The position numbers and the translations under genes were made by a program. Shown here one piece after another: positions 1 to 11,147 of a stretch of DNA of 64,000 bases (position 1 is the stretch's first letter; the number at the start of each line of letters is the position of its first letter). The notes beneath the pieces were generated by a model, which had not been told where the DNA came from, ran no database searches, and worked only from the letters and a program-made list of their open reading frames with translations. The DNA is from Myrica gale. Its lineage: Eukaryota; Streptophyta; Magnoliopsida; Fagales; Myricaceae. Where the stretch lies: NCBI GenBank assembly GCA_963930655.1, contig OZ005612.1, forward strand, positions 2,051,001-2,115,000. Direction: 5' to 3'.

Positions 1-64
1 GTTGTTCAGTTGAATCAACAGAGTAAAATAAACCTGTCTGAATGGAAAGAAATTGTAAACTTAC

Positions 65-1759
65 CCACAGAGTAATATGGGCATTGGATTAAGCTTATTC
101 TCTTTCTGATAAGATTCGACATCTTGCAGGATTTTGTAGACCTATAGTGAGAGACATACAAGAGAGAATCAACGTGAGGCATCATGAATGATGACCAAAT
201 TTAAATATTACTTCTGTATAGAAAGAAAAAGATGATTATGAGATGAAGAATGAACTTACCTGATGCAGTCGTACAAGACTCAGGCTTGAATCATGAGGAA
301 ATAACAAGTGCGTATTCACAATGAGAATTTCTTGCCGTACATCACTGTTCCGAGACTGTGAGAAGGGAGCAGATAGTTCAACGTGCAACAACTGAGCCAC
401 ACGGTCTCCACAATCATTGAAAAGGAACTCTCGATAGTTGAGAACTTTAAAATAGTCCTTCCGCACTGCAGTCAGCAGACCTAAAGACCAAAGTGAAACA
501 CTCGCTGTTAGCAAGAATGCATTAAAACCCAGGTCATAGAGAGGCAAAATGAGCTTCATATAATCCAGGTTAGGTGGTCTATTTACCACTTGGATATAAC
601 TCTCTCTTTAGCACTTATAATATATAGCTGGCATTAGACAGATACTCCAGAAGAAGAGGAAGAAGAAGAAGAAGGACAATCACATAATGGTAAAGATCCT
701 AGAAAGGCATGCCACTAAGGAGTCCGTTAAAAAGGCCTACCTAACTCCCTTCAACAAGGCCGCTGAGAGGTCTTAAGTTAACAAATTATATAAGTGCTAG
801 AAATGCAAGCGGCAAAACTTTTGTAGTCATTCGATAGAAATAGAAAACACATATTTCCTCAAATATATCTCCATGACATAGCAGCTTTTGTAAGAAAATC
901 ACGATGTTGATCATCTTACATTCAAATCCAGCCAAATCAAGTTCAATTTCTATTAGCTCGATACAATCTAAATAAACTATAAATGTCATAGAAGGGAATC
1001 TTTCAATAATTGGTTTGTGTGGGAAAAGTTAAATTAAGACCTAAATTTCTAATGGCACCTTTATAAATCCAAAATCCGAATGAAAGATCATACCGTCACC
1101 ACGGTTGTTCGTCCGTCCAAGCTTGAAAAGCACATATCCGGCATGGTCAAGTCTCCTCTCATACAAATTAACGAGTTCTTCATTGCCCACCCAGAATTCC
1201 TGCGCGAACCCATATACCAAGCGAAAGAAGTTACTACATATACACATAATCCACATATTTACAAATGTCAATCAAAGAAGTTTGTAGAATCTTGATCCAA
1301 ACCGATTTGAATCCCTCGCCCACATAGATAAGCAAATGCACACCTGAAGACAAATGATGGAAGATCTCTCCTGCAACAACAAATCCAATATCGTATGATT
1401 CCTCGCCAGCCAATACACTCTATAATCACTTTCACGGCAACTCGGATCCTGCTTCCACCCCAACCAAAACCCAAAATTATACGTCAACTCAAATGAAAAC
1501 ATGGAAACAAGACAGAACCCAACGTTACCCACGAAATTGGTTGGACACGAAATCAAACAAAAAAACCACATTCTCCCTGTGAAAAATGGCAAAAGGGTAC
1601 CTCACGGTTGAGGCGCTTGTAGATTGGAGCAAGGATGTTGAAGGTGGTGCAAGTAATGCAAGGCTGTTGATGCCGGTCCCTCATAGAGGACGCTATTGCA
1701 TAACTCCCTATCTTTGATATCCTTCCCTTCATCTTACTAACCCTCCTATCCTTTCTCAT
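65..1759 (-). CDS. CCR4-like endonuclease/exonuclease/phosphatase family protein (At1g02270-like), 5' part
   Basis: Five exons are visible on the minus strand: 1601-1759, 1344-1448, 1094-1199, 260-480 and 65-141, all with GT-AG introns and continuous phase; the gene leaves the window on the left inside the next intron. The joined product reads through the N-terminal catalytic motif TCTTFNILAPIYKRLNRE, then ICLQEFWVGNEELVNLY (the metal-binding Glu of the fold), then GRTNNRGDGLLTAVRKDY, VAQLLHVE and ILIVNTHLLFPHD. This is the EEP nuclease fold of the CCR4/nocturnin type, matching plant proteins annotated as calcium-binding At1g02270; their C-terminal EF-hand region would lie off-window. The ATG at 1759 is preferred; an in-frame ATG at 2047 would add 96 residues of low-complexity sequence, and 1732 is another candidate. 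Family members are expected to hydrolyse RNA or phosphodiester substrates; the substrate here is unknown. Confidence 0.88.
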
Positions 1760-2114
1760 TTCTCCCTCAACAATATATACACCCACAGGATCCAGAACAA
1801 ACAGTTTCAAAGCCACACAGAAACACACCCAACGAAGAATAATACGCAAAGTTGAAAACTTGTTTTGGCCCTTTAACCCGACAAACAATGGGTTTGGTCT
1901 GGGAAGTCGATGATGATTTGGCGGTTTTGGATGTAACGGAAACGGAACTGGTTGATTTTGGTTTCGTTTATCGATAGAGAGAGAGGGAAAAGGCCAATGA
2001 GAATGGGAATAGCTGGTGCGAATAAGATTTTTCAGGGGGAGACCCATAAAGGGCCGGTAGATTATTGGGAGTTAAATGTAATTTTTATTATTCTTTCTTC
2101 TGTTTTGTTTGTTA

Positions 2115-2305
2115 GGTTGCGTTTGAAATTCAAAATTTTATTTATTTTTTAATTTTAACATAATAAAAAATATAATTTTTCTCATCTTATCAAATTATTA
2201 CTTTTTACTATAACAAGTATAAAAAATTATCCCTCTTCATTTTTTCACCAAATACAATACCCTAAAATTTTAACCTCCCAAAAATTTTAACACTCAAACA
2301 CAATC
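2115..2305. mobile_element. Tourist-like MITE (about 190 bp) with TTA target duplication
   Basis: The element opens with GGTTGCGTTTG and closes with the inverted counterpart CAAACACAATC. It is flanked on both sides by TTA (2112-2114 and 2306-2308), the 3-bp duplication typical of PIF/Harbinger MITEs. The interior is very AT-rich and non-coding. Similar ends recur at 20111-20254 and near 57135-57310, so this is a local family. It sits about 360 bp upstream of the start of the CCR4-like gene. Confidence 0.6.
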
Positions 2306-2329
2306 TTAATTACTTTACGAGACTTCGGT

Positions 2330-4530
2330 CCTTTTCTATATAAAAGGTAGTATACCAGTTATTGTAATGTATCAGTTAGAATTCATTTTTAGTAATACTT
2401 ACTCTTTTTCATCCCTTCTCTCTCTATTTTACATTTCTACATAGTATTTGAACTTTAAACCCTTCTTCTCAATCACCTCTTCATACTCTGTTTCTTCCAT
2501 TATAATTCCTTTATTTGCTCAAATGACCAAGATTGATGGCCAATGCTGAAGCTGAAGTCTCAAGAATAGATCGCACAAATATGATTGTTGATAGTGCGTT
2601 TTCAATCACCTCAGGTGACACATCCAATGCTCTGATAGTATCTCCGCAGTTGAACGACAAGAATTATTATTCTTGGAGCTGTGCAATGTTGATGTCCATT
2701 GGAACTCAGAATAAGTTCGATTTTCTTGACGGCAACATCAAAAGACCAGCTTCTACTGATGTTAATTTTAGTGGTTAGTATCGCTGCAATCTAAGGTATC
2801 CTTTTGGATTTGTGCATCCGTATCTCCGAAAATTGCACAGGTAATTCTGTTAGAATATGATGAAAAGATGTGTAAAGTGTTAAAGGAAAAGTATGAGCAG
2901 AGCAACAAACCTAGGATTTTTGAGCTGCAGCAAGCAATTAATAGCATTGTTCAAGGTCAGTCTTCAGTTAGTGAATATTTCACAAGATTGGAATCCTTGT
3001 GGAATGAATTACACCAATTTTCTCCTCTGATGGTTTGTACATGTGGTCAGTGTGACAAATGCACTTGTCAGGTCTTGAAGACTATAATAGATCGAGAGAA
3101 TAATCAACTGATTATGACTTTCCTAATGGGGTTGAATGATACTTATCTCTCTACTCGAGGCAACATCTTGCTTATGAAGTCATTCCCTTCTCTAAATGAA
3201 ATCTACTCCTTGATCATACAAGAAGAAAGACATAGGTCATTTACTAGGAGTCCTTCTCTTAATCACGAAAATTTGGCCATGTTAGCAGCAAATCAAAGTG
3301 AAGCTCATGTTGTTCAACGGAAGGTGTTCAATAATTTTAGTCAACGAGAAAGGCCTCTATGTACTTACTGCAACCGCAAAGGTCACACAAGGGAAAAGTG
3401 CTTCGAATTGCATGGTTATCCTCTTGGATGTGCACATAGGAAGAAAGGAGTCACTGATTCACGATTTGCTTCTTCTCCTTATTCTGCACACCTGGTGTCT
3501 TCAGTTGTGGAAGTTCCTGGTAATCATTCAAGTTCGTTTGGCTCTCAAGACCAAATTCAACAACTACTGAACCTACTCCAAGCTTAGCTACCAGATTTCC
3601 CTTGCATGTTTCACCTCCATCTCAGCCTTTAAGCTTTGTCAATATGACAGGTATACCATTCAATTCTTATTCTACTAACACTGTCAACTGTCATTCTTCA
3701 TTCACACATTCTCATCCTTTAAATTTTTGGATTCTTGATAGTGGAGTTACAGACCATATGGTTTGTTCCTTATCTCTTTTCTCCGGCTTTCATAAATCTG
3801 CTCCCACTTTAGTTCATCTTCTCAATGGCAACACAGTTTCGGTTACTCACATTTGGTTTAGTTGTCATTTCTCTTGATTTAGTACTTGACAACGTTTTAT
3901 ATGTGCCAAGTTTCACTTTTAATCTTATTTCTACCAGTAAAATTACATCTGCTGGTGATATAGGATTAATTTTCTTGTTTAATAAGTGCCTTGTGCAGGA
4001 CCTGCGTGTTTGGAGGACGATTGGAGTGGCTGATCAGCTGAATAGTCTCTATCTGTTCAAACCTTCATTTGTTTTCTCTAGTTTTGCAATTTATGTATTG
4101 TCCAATAAATTGTCTTGTCTTTCAGGTTCTGAAACTAATACATTGCAACATCTTTAGATTAGGTCATATGTCACATTCCTGAATGTCTCTTTTACAAGAT
4201 GTTCTTCCTATTGACAATATTTCTTCACACAATCATTGTGATGTTTGGCCTTTGGCTAAGCAACATCGTACTTCATTTCCTCTTAATTCAATAAAAACTT
4301 CCAAACCATTTGATATAATACATTGTTACATATGAGGTCCTTTTGCCACAACCACTTCCTATGGTCATAAGTATTTTCTCACTGTTTTAGACGATTATAC
4401 TCACTGCACTTGGGTTTAATGAGAAATTACGCAGATTATACAAAATTGATAGTCTTCATTCTCAATAATGCGAACTCTTTCTTCGTCCTCTCTCTCTACC
4501 TATTTTACATTTCTATATAGATTATATCGG
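2330..4530 (+). mobile_element. Ty1/copia LTR retrotransposon fossil, internally shortened
   Basis: A retrotransposon gag-like protein region (about 2533-3587) has the UBN2/copia gag signature and a CCHC knuckle around 3360-3415. It is followed by traces of the protease active-site region (about 3725-3765, WILDSG), the GAG-pre-integrase region and the very start of an integrase core near 4390. Most of the integrase and all of the reverse transcriptase are absent. A TATA-like stretch near 2338 and the T/C-rich stretch 2415-2446 are echoed at 4487-4520, consistent with remnants of the two LTRs. The element is broken, with many disruptions, and is not young. It is reported as a fossil only. Confidence 0.75.
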
Positions 4531-5115
4531 AAATTACCGGTAGCGGCGGAGTACGTTTACCTGCTGGGGACGAGAGAAAGACAACCTCATATTTTAATTC
4601 ACTACGTGCTCTCTGCTTTGTTTGTGCTGTGTATCTATGCATACATATGTATATATAGTTCTTGGTGAAGCCGAGTTGGCATCTTTACTCTTTAGGGTCA
4701 ACATGTTGGCAAAATGGTAAGGAACATGCGCGCATCATTCGCGCCTACGCTATAACGACCCTTTTCTTCACAAATCTTTGTTTTCTGTCTTCCTCTGCTC
4801 TTGCTTAATTACTTCTGCTTTCGCTTAATTATTTCCTGACATTTTATTTCCCCTTTGATTATATTTTACACCAACAACTATAGTATATGGAGCCCTTTGA
4901 TTATATTATACCCCAAAAGTTAACATCAATGGTATATACTCATTAGTTACTCAAAGAAGCTATTATTCATATATCAACTTAGGGAAACCAAAAAGTTATT
5001 CATATGTATCCATGTGAGGTGGGAGGATATTAGGGAAGGAATAGTACTTGGTAGCAATAGGGAAGAACCCACAGAACTTGTTCTCTTTTTCTCCGCCGAA
5101 AGTTAAAAAATATCG

Positions 5116-5395
5116 GTGCCTAAAGCGTTCAAACTTCAAAGTGATTGATGACGATCAGCTTTGAAGGATGGGCAGGTGGCCCTTTGGATTGAATAGGTTT
5201 GGGTATTATGCAATGTGCATAAGAGAATCTGTTCTTGCTATTGTGCCTAAAGCGTTCAAACTTCAAAGTGATTGATGATGATCAGCTTTGAAGGATGGGC
5301 AGGTGACCCTTTGCATTGAATAGGTTTGGGTATCATGCAATGTGCATAAGAGAACCTGTTCTCACCAATAGCAATGTGCATAAGAGAATCTGTTC
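5116..5395 (+). repeat. 127-bp tandem repeat, two copies plus short echoes
   Basis: The unit beginning GTGCCTAAAGCGTTCAAAC at 5116 recurs at 5243, a period of 127 bp, with only a few substitutions over about 115 bp. Its last segment (CAATGTGCATAAGAGAATCTG) then recurs in shortened form near 5373 and 5401. The pattern looks like local tandem duplication of non-coding DNA. Confidence 0.85.
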
Positions 5396-5817
5396 TCACC
5401 AATGTGCAAAAAAGAATCTGTTCTCAGTTTACTTGTATCAATAAACTCTTCTCATGATGTCAATGTTGATACCCGGAGTAAACAAATCATCAGACTAAAT
5501 GGATTAGTATATGGTCATTTAGTTAATTATTTGAATCTATGTATAATCTTGATGGAATGAAAGTTTTGGTGCATCGGAACACCAATAGCTTATGGTTTAA
5601 TCTCTTGCCCACCAAAGGTCATAGAAAGTGGAGTAGCTACTTCTAAACAACGAAGAGACTTGTGAGCCTCACGTCAATGTTGGTACATATTTACTCGACG
5701 AGGTTGGATACAAAAAGAGCAACATCATGGCTTTACACTTTCTCCATTTTTTTCTCCTTTTCTTTGGTTGAAAAGCTAAATGGGTAAGCAGAGCAATTCT
5801 TTTGATTCGATAGCTAT

Positions 5818-6070
5818 ATTTTCCTTCTATGCCTAATTACCGGAGCCATGGTTTTGGGTCAATCTCTGTAATTTTCCTTCTTTGCCTGATTACCACAGCC
5901 ATGTTTTTTATTTGACATATATACAATCTATACCACCCTGCTTGCCTATTTCCTAGAAGGTGAGCCATGTTTTTTATTCTGTTTCTGTATGTTACTTCTT
6001 TGCCTGATTACCAGAGCCCTGTTTCTTGATTTGGTATTTGTTTGTTCCTTTTCTGCCTAATTACTTGAGT
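5818..6070 (+). repeat. Degenerate short tandem repeat (TGCCTRATTACC..AGCCATG unit)
   Basis: The phrase TGCCT(A/G)ATTACC(G/A)(G/C)AGCC occurs near 5829, 5884 and 6001, with a truncated copy near 6054. Spacing is irregular (about 55 and 117 bp, or one and two units). No coding potential was seen. Confidence 0.6.
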
Positions 6071-6730
6071 GGGTAATTAAGAAAAACCCATATATTTGCT
6101 ACTAAAACTGGTGGAACCCATTCAGTTATGGACAATAATGCCTTTGCCCTGCTTACAACTTTCAGTTTCCTACGCAAGATATTGGTTTTTTGTGTATCCG
6201 AGGAAGAAAAAACATACTTGTATACCTTCTCGAGCACAAAGTGCCTGCGCTTTTTTCTTTTTTCTTTTTTCGAAACATTTATGAGCTCAAAGTACACACA
6301 CTCTTCACAAGAGATTGAAGGGGGTCTTGTCAAGCATTGTGGGACGCCAAAATCCAGTGGGTAAGCCATTTGGTTAAGCTTAGCCGGCTGTTTTGTTTCA
6401 TACAATAAATGAGTTCCAATTTAGAATAAAATCTATGGGAATTGACTGCCTGAGTGTAGATTGGCTGATTGCCTATTAACATCAAGGGACAAGGGACTGA
6501 ATAAAACGTCCAAAATCTTATCCAACAAGGAGAAAAAGTCAGGTGCCGCAGTGCCATCCACTTTCGGCCCACCCGTGATGTGATATGTCGATCATATCAT
6601 CTGATATTTGCACTGCGCAAATATGAACCAATCTAGTGGCAGCTAGAAGTTTCAATACTTCGGACTGTGCATACGAAACAATAGGCCAGCCAGCACGTTG
6701 TTTCCCCTGCCAAAGATCGCAAATGGTTTT

Positions 6731-7148
6731 TGTTACCTGGCTTAGGAGAACTTACCCCCAAAAGTTAGCTCAAGAGGGAAGGGAGTCTATGGTATATAAA
6801 TCCCATATTGACATCTCATACTACCAATGTGGGACGGATCATATACTCCCCAAATGGTCCATAACATTCTACCACGCTCCGCAATCCCGGCGCCCACGCG
6901 GGCTGGCTGTGCACTAAGTTTTTCCTAGTCCCGGGCTAACACTGCAATACCGACGTCACCCCAGCGCCGCACGATTGCAACTCGGAAGAATAATGTAGGC
7001 TCTGATACCATTTGTTACATGCCTTAGGAGAACTTACCCCTAAAAGCTAGCTCAAGAGGGAAGGGAGCCTAAGGCATATAAACCCCACATTGGCATCCCA
7101 TACTACCAATGTGGGACGGATCTCATACTCCCCAAATGGTCCATAACA
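6731..7148 (-). mobile_element. TRIM (terminal-repeat retrotransposon in miniature), 418 bp
   Basis: Two direct repeats of 136 bp (6731-6866 and 7013-7148) start TGTTAC and end ATAACA and flank a 146-bp interior. Read on the minus strand, the interior begins two bases after the first LTR with TGGTATCAGAGC, the primer-binding site complementary to the 3' end of plant initiator methionine tRNA. There is no coding capacity, as is usual for TRIMs. The two LTRs differ at about 13 of 136 positions, suggesting an old insertion. Flanking 5-mers GTTTT and GTTTC look like a decayed target duplication. Each LTR holds a CCCACATTGG...CCAATGTGGG inverted repeat. The element looks structurally whole. Confidence 0.85.
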
Positions 7149-10105
7149 GTTTCTAAATGTAGAAATCAGAATATACTCTCATAAACGTGTCTATGTTTGC
7201 ATGGCGTTAAGAGTTAAGGTAAGATATTACCCGCACAAAACGAATCAGCAAAAGGGTTAGAGGTTGGATGCGATATATAAATAGAAGTGGTTGTTCAAGT
7301 TGCAGGAGGCAGGCAGTATGGACTCATGAGTCATGGATGGAGTTTATTAGAGCCGCACGTTCTTAAAGCAATATGGGCTCTCATAATCGGGGGCTTATAA
7401 ATAAAGCTCTCTTATAATCTCATCATCGTGATGCGATAGAGGTTTATGGACCGAACCACTTAAATCTTCACTCTCCTGCTTTTCCTTTAGTCTAAGTTAT
7501 TTTTCTTTAATGTTTAATTTTAATAGAGTTATTGGAACATATGAACTTATCTAAGATCTGAAAAATGGTGTACTGATATAAATGTCCTCCGTGTAGTAGT
7601 CAGCTTGATATTTACTCTTAAATGTCAAAATATTGCAGTTATATTTTTTTTTGTGAGAAGTTTAAACTCAAGAGTCAGTAGTTGTTATCAATTCAGTCAT
7701 TGACTTTCAATAGTTTTTAACAACTATGAATTATTATTGCTTTGGTTATTATATCATTGATATATATATATGAGTCCCTGTTAAAGGATTACTAGAATTA
7801 GTATTCTTAAGCCTATAATAATATTGCTTCATTATTTTTAGAATAGCAGCCGTTTGATATATTACTGTGACTTCCTAATGGCCTAAAATTAATAGTATGT
7901 TTTAGGTTATAAAAATTCGTATCAAAGATGAGCATAGTAAAAAAATTCTTTAAAAAAATTTGGACTTTTCTTTACCCTTGGAAGTGAAAACCATATTGTA
8001 TTATAGTGAAGCTGTCCCCCTAAATTCTACTCCTACCTTTGCCCAGTCTTAACCATGCAGGTTTCAGTTTTAGCATGGAAGGATTTGACAAAACAATATG
8101 CTCAATAGTAGAGAGCTGCTAGCAAAGATAGGAGGTATACCAGATGCAAAGCAAGTGGATTGCTCTGTGAGTGGTCTTAATTAAGGAGTTGAAAGTTTTA
8201 TTAGCTGAATCTTATCGAAAAATTAGAGACTAACACTCGCGAAGAAAACGGCCATGATGTTCTAAATGGAACAAAAAATTTGGACCAGGCCATGCAGATG
8301 TCAGGTAGCTGTTCATGATTGAAGCTTACATACGAGAAGATGATGCTGGAGAAGTATTATCAAATAGAGACTGTTCTTAGGCTTATTATTTTAATTGCTC
8401 TTCTTAAACTGTTCTGGTTGGTTTTAATAAATTCAGTCACTAGTATTTACAAAATGCAGTATTTATTGTTGAGGAGGCTGATCTCCCTGGAGTAGCCATC
8501 AAAATTATTGTGTTTTTTTTTTGTTTCTTTCTTGCTGTGAGTGGCAAAGGGCGTAGAGAATTTTGTCAAGTCTAGACCCTTAAGAAGGAATCAAATACGT
8601 GGGCTAGTGAGAAGCATGAGCGAGTGGCCGTAGTGAGAGCCAGTTAAGTAAAATTGAAGAAGAAGATCCAACACGAGGCATGAGACGTGCCTGTTGCTTT
8701 CAGCTTTTAATCCATTTGTGACGTGAGATGTCATGGTTCATACTTTCCCACGAGACGAGAAACAAATGCAAATTGCAACTGTAAGTGTGATTTGAGCCGT
8801 TGGTATTAATCTAATGCCACTGAACAATCCTCATTGTTGTGCAACGGTTAGTTTGGCTTTGAATTTAAGTTAAATCATTTAACCTCTGCATCTCAGCTTT
8901 CAAGAAAGACTATGACTGAACAGGACCATTTGAATAGTTTTCTCCTCTGCCTCGTGCAGAAAAGTTTTTGACTGTCTTTTATTGAGCAGTGACAAGTTCT
9001 TTGGTTGTACCAAGATGATGCTAGATGGTCTTGTTTCGAGCAGTACAAGGAAGGCTGCATGCAAACAGGTAACAAACATGAAACAACTGCAGCAAGGCTG
9101 GTTAGGACAGGCTAAATTCTAATTATTATGGTGGAAGTAGTAATCCACGATGAAACTTGCTTTCATGTTTATTTAATTTGACTAAGCAGATTTACCAAAG
9201 TTGTGGGGTCTCAAGGCCAAGAGACAGGAATATCTGTGACCATCGATGCTGGTTATCTCTCTAGAAAAAAGAACAAGAGAAAACATAAACCAACGACCTC
9301 TGGGAAGGTTGTTGAAGACACGTCTCGCTTCTATTATTAAATCACAGTGGTTTCTCGTTTATTTCGTAATGAAAAACAACATTTATTAAAGGTTGGAAAT
9401 CTGACTCTTCACCAGCCAACCCTCTCTCTGGTTCGTCCCCCCCCCCCCCCCCCCCCCAACGCACGCATGCCACAACGACCCTCTCAAAGCTACCAAACAA
9501 CAGGTTTAGGCTGCGCCTTCTTTTTAGAACAGGGCAGTCAAGACTTAACCTGAGACCAACAGAAAACATTATAAGTTGGCTTTTGGTTATGCCAAAGGAT
9601 CAACTGCCTCTTCCTATTTTAGGATGATTCAGCAACATATACAATATTCTAGAATGTTGCTATTTGTCCACGTAATCGTTCTAAAATGACTTCTTCGTTA
9701 GGTAGTTCCGAATCTGCCGATACTATACGCGTTATTTATTTATAGTTCTGTCAACTGGAAGGCCATTTTTTCCACACCACGGTATTCGAAATATCTGTTA
9801 GCTGCCTAACAGGACTGAACTAATTTTCTTTGTTTATATGGGCATTGGTTTTCAGTTGATTTTGAAGGAGCTGGTGATCCATAAATGAAGCATATGGCTT
9901 CTGTAACACCTTCACATGAAGTTTCATCTGTTGGGTACGTACGCTGTCAGGGCTGCATTCATGGCTATGGTTTACTGGCTTGACATTACTCTATCTACCA
10001 TTCATTCATTGTCTCCTGGCCACTTCTTCACACAGGGAAAACCCACTGTCCTGATCTAGCGCTTACCAAATTCCTACTCCATTCCTTGATTCGTCTAGCG
10101 ACTTC
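7149..10105. other. Gene-free spacer
   Basis: I see no supported gene. Around 7270-7490 there is a stretch ending in GACCGAACCACTTAAA that resembles the 3' part of the LTR of the TRIM at 12932-13982, so a diverged solo LTR is possible. The remainder is AT-rich DNA with short random ORFs and one poly-C tract. Confidence 0.45.
9437..9457 (+). repeat. Poly-C homopolymer tract (21 bp)
   Basis: An uninterrupted run of about 21 cytosines lies in otherwise AT-rich DNA. Homopolymer length may be affected by sequencing error. Confidence 0.9.
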
Positions 10106-10576
10106 ATGCACCGAGGTCTGCGCTTCTTGGTGCATAAACACCGGTTGCCGGAGCCATGGATGTCAGCAAGGAGCCCAACAAGAAGCAAAAAAGAAAAAAA
10201 TCCACGGAAGAGGAATACCAGCATTAGTTTTTCAGCTCGGTTGCCTGATGACGTTTGTGGTGTTTTTGCAGGTAGTATCTGTGCAGTTAAGTACTCCACA
10301 GATCCGTTTATGGATATGAGGGATTCAATTTCAGAGATGATTCAAGATGCCGAAGTTTGTGATTGGAGTGACATAGAGGAGTTGGTTTACTGTTACATTT
10401 CTCTCAACTCACCGGAGGTTCCTAAGATTATCGCAGATGCATTTCTCAGTTTGTGGTGCATTTCCAAAAATGTTCTAAGGCGTCTACCTATTCTCTTATA
10501 TAGAGGAATCAAAAAAACTTGTATCGAGTCAGAAATGAATTCTAATCAGTTACAGATTTGGAGGATTACTCTTTAG
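10106..10576 (+). CDS. OVATE family protein (OFP), short or N-terminally truncated
   Basis: The 156-residue ORF carries an OVATE domain at about residues 61-115: KYSTDPFMDMRDSISEMI followed by IEELVYCYISLNSPEV and IADAFLSLW. These are the DP..D...SM.EMI and LLYCYLSLN signatures of the family. OFPs are plant transcriptional repressors that bind TALE homeodomain proteins and TONNEAU1-recruiting proteins and affect organ shape. Upstream of the domain is a basic, KK/RK-rich stretch (residues 25-40) as in many OFPs. The usual longer N-terminal region is not evident, and the 35 residues after the domain look unrelated, so this may be a degenerate copy or the last exon of a larger gene: a possible acceptor AG lies near 10271. 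The nearest gene, the WAT1-type transporter, faces the opposite way. Confidence 0.6.
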   Translation: MHRGLRFLVHKHRLPEPWMSARSPTRSKKEKNPRKRNTSISFSARLPDDVCGVFAGSICAVKYSTDPFMDMRDSISEMIQDAEVCDWSDIEELVYCYISLNSPEVPKIIADAFLSLWCISKNVLRRLPILLYRGIKKTCIESEMNSNQLQIWRITL

Positions 10577-11147
10577 CTGTAGTTTTCTCAGTCGTGTTAC
10601 CAGTTCTCTGACTCCCTATGATACTATTGTTGAAGGATGAAAACGCAACAAGACAGTTTTCTTTTTCCTCTGGCTCCCATATCGCAGAAAAGATTTTTGG
10701 CATTTTTCCACACTGGGACCTTTCAAAAGAACCGTAAAATGATATCACTTTGTGCATTCAAGATCACCTTAATTTGCTTCAGTATGTCAACGTTATAACA
10801 TTGCAAATGAAGGTGGAATTTGTACTGACTAATTTGATTTGCATCTGAAACAACACTGTTAGCCTTCCCTCTGCTCTTTGATATTTTTTCTAACTCAATT
10901 CCTTCAAGGGAAAGTACACAAAGGAACAAATATAAAGTCTTCACTGGAACACCTGGTTATAGCTTAGCTATTCACAGTTTAAGACCACCATGTTTTGCTT
11001 GAAACATTCACCATGAATTTGGGATTCACATGTTTGTGCCTGCAGAGAGGAGGATTCAAAAGAATCATAAATGAAAAAATATGCATACTAGGATTCTTTA
11101 AAGAAGCAAGTAGTTCTAGATGATGAGATGTATCAAAGTAAACTGCA
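10577..11147. other. Convergent intergenic spacer and probable 3' UTRs
   Basis: This lies between the ends of the OVATE ORF (plus) and the WAT1-type gene (minus). It is AT-rich with no recognisable coding sequence and probably includes both 3' untranslated regions. Confidence 0.4.

Larger units (their letters stand above)
4531..6730. other. Gene-free spacer with short tandem repeats
   Basis: No convincing exon was found on either strand. The stretch contains the 127-bp tandem repeat and the degenerate repeat that are listed separately. The short ORFs here have no family resemblance that I can recognise and no splice context. Confidence 0.5.

Noticed and set aside
1760-2047. In-frame N-terminal extension of the CCR4-like protein from an ATG at 2047
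   Set aside because: The extra 96 residues are low-complexity and unlike family members, which start just before the SYAIASS and CITCTTFNI segments.
6636-6917. 93-residue plus-strand ORF
   Set aside because: It runs through the LTR and interior of the TRIM and has no domain; TRIMs are non-coding.
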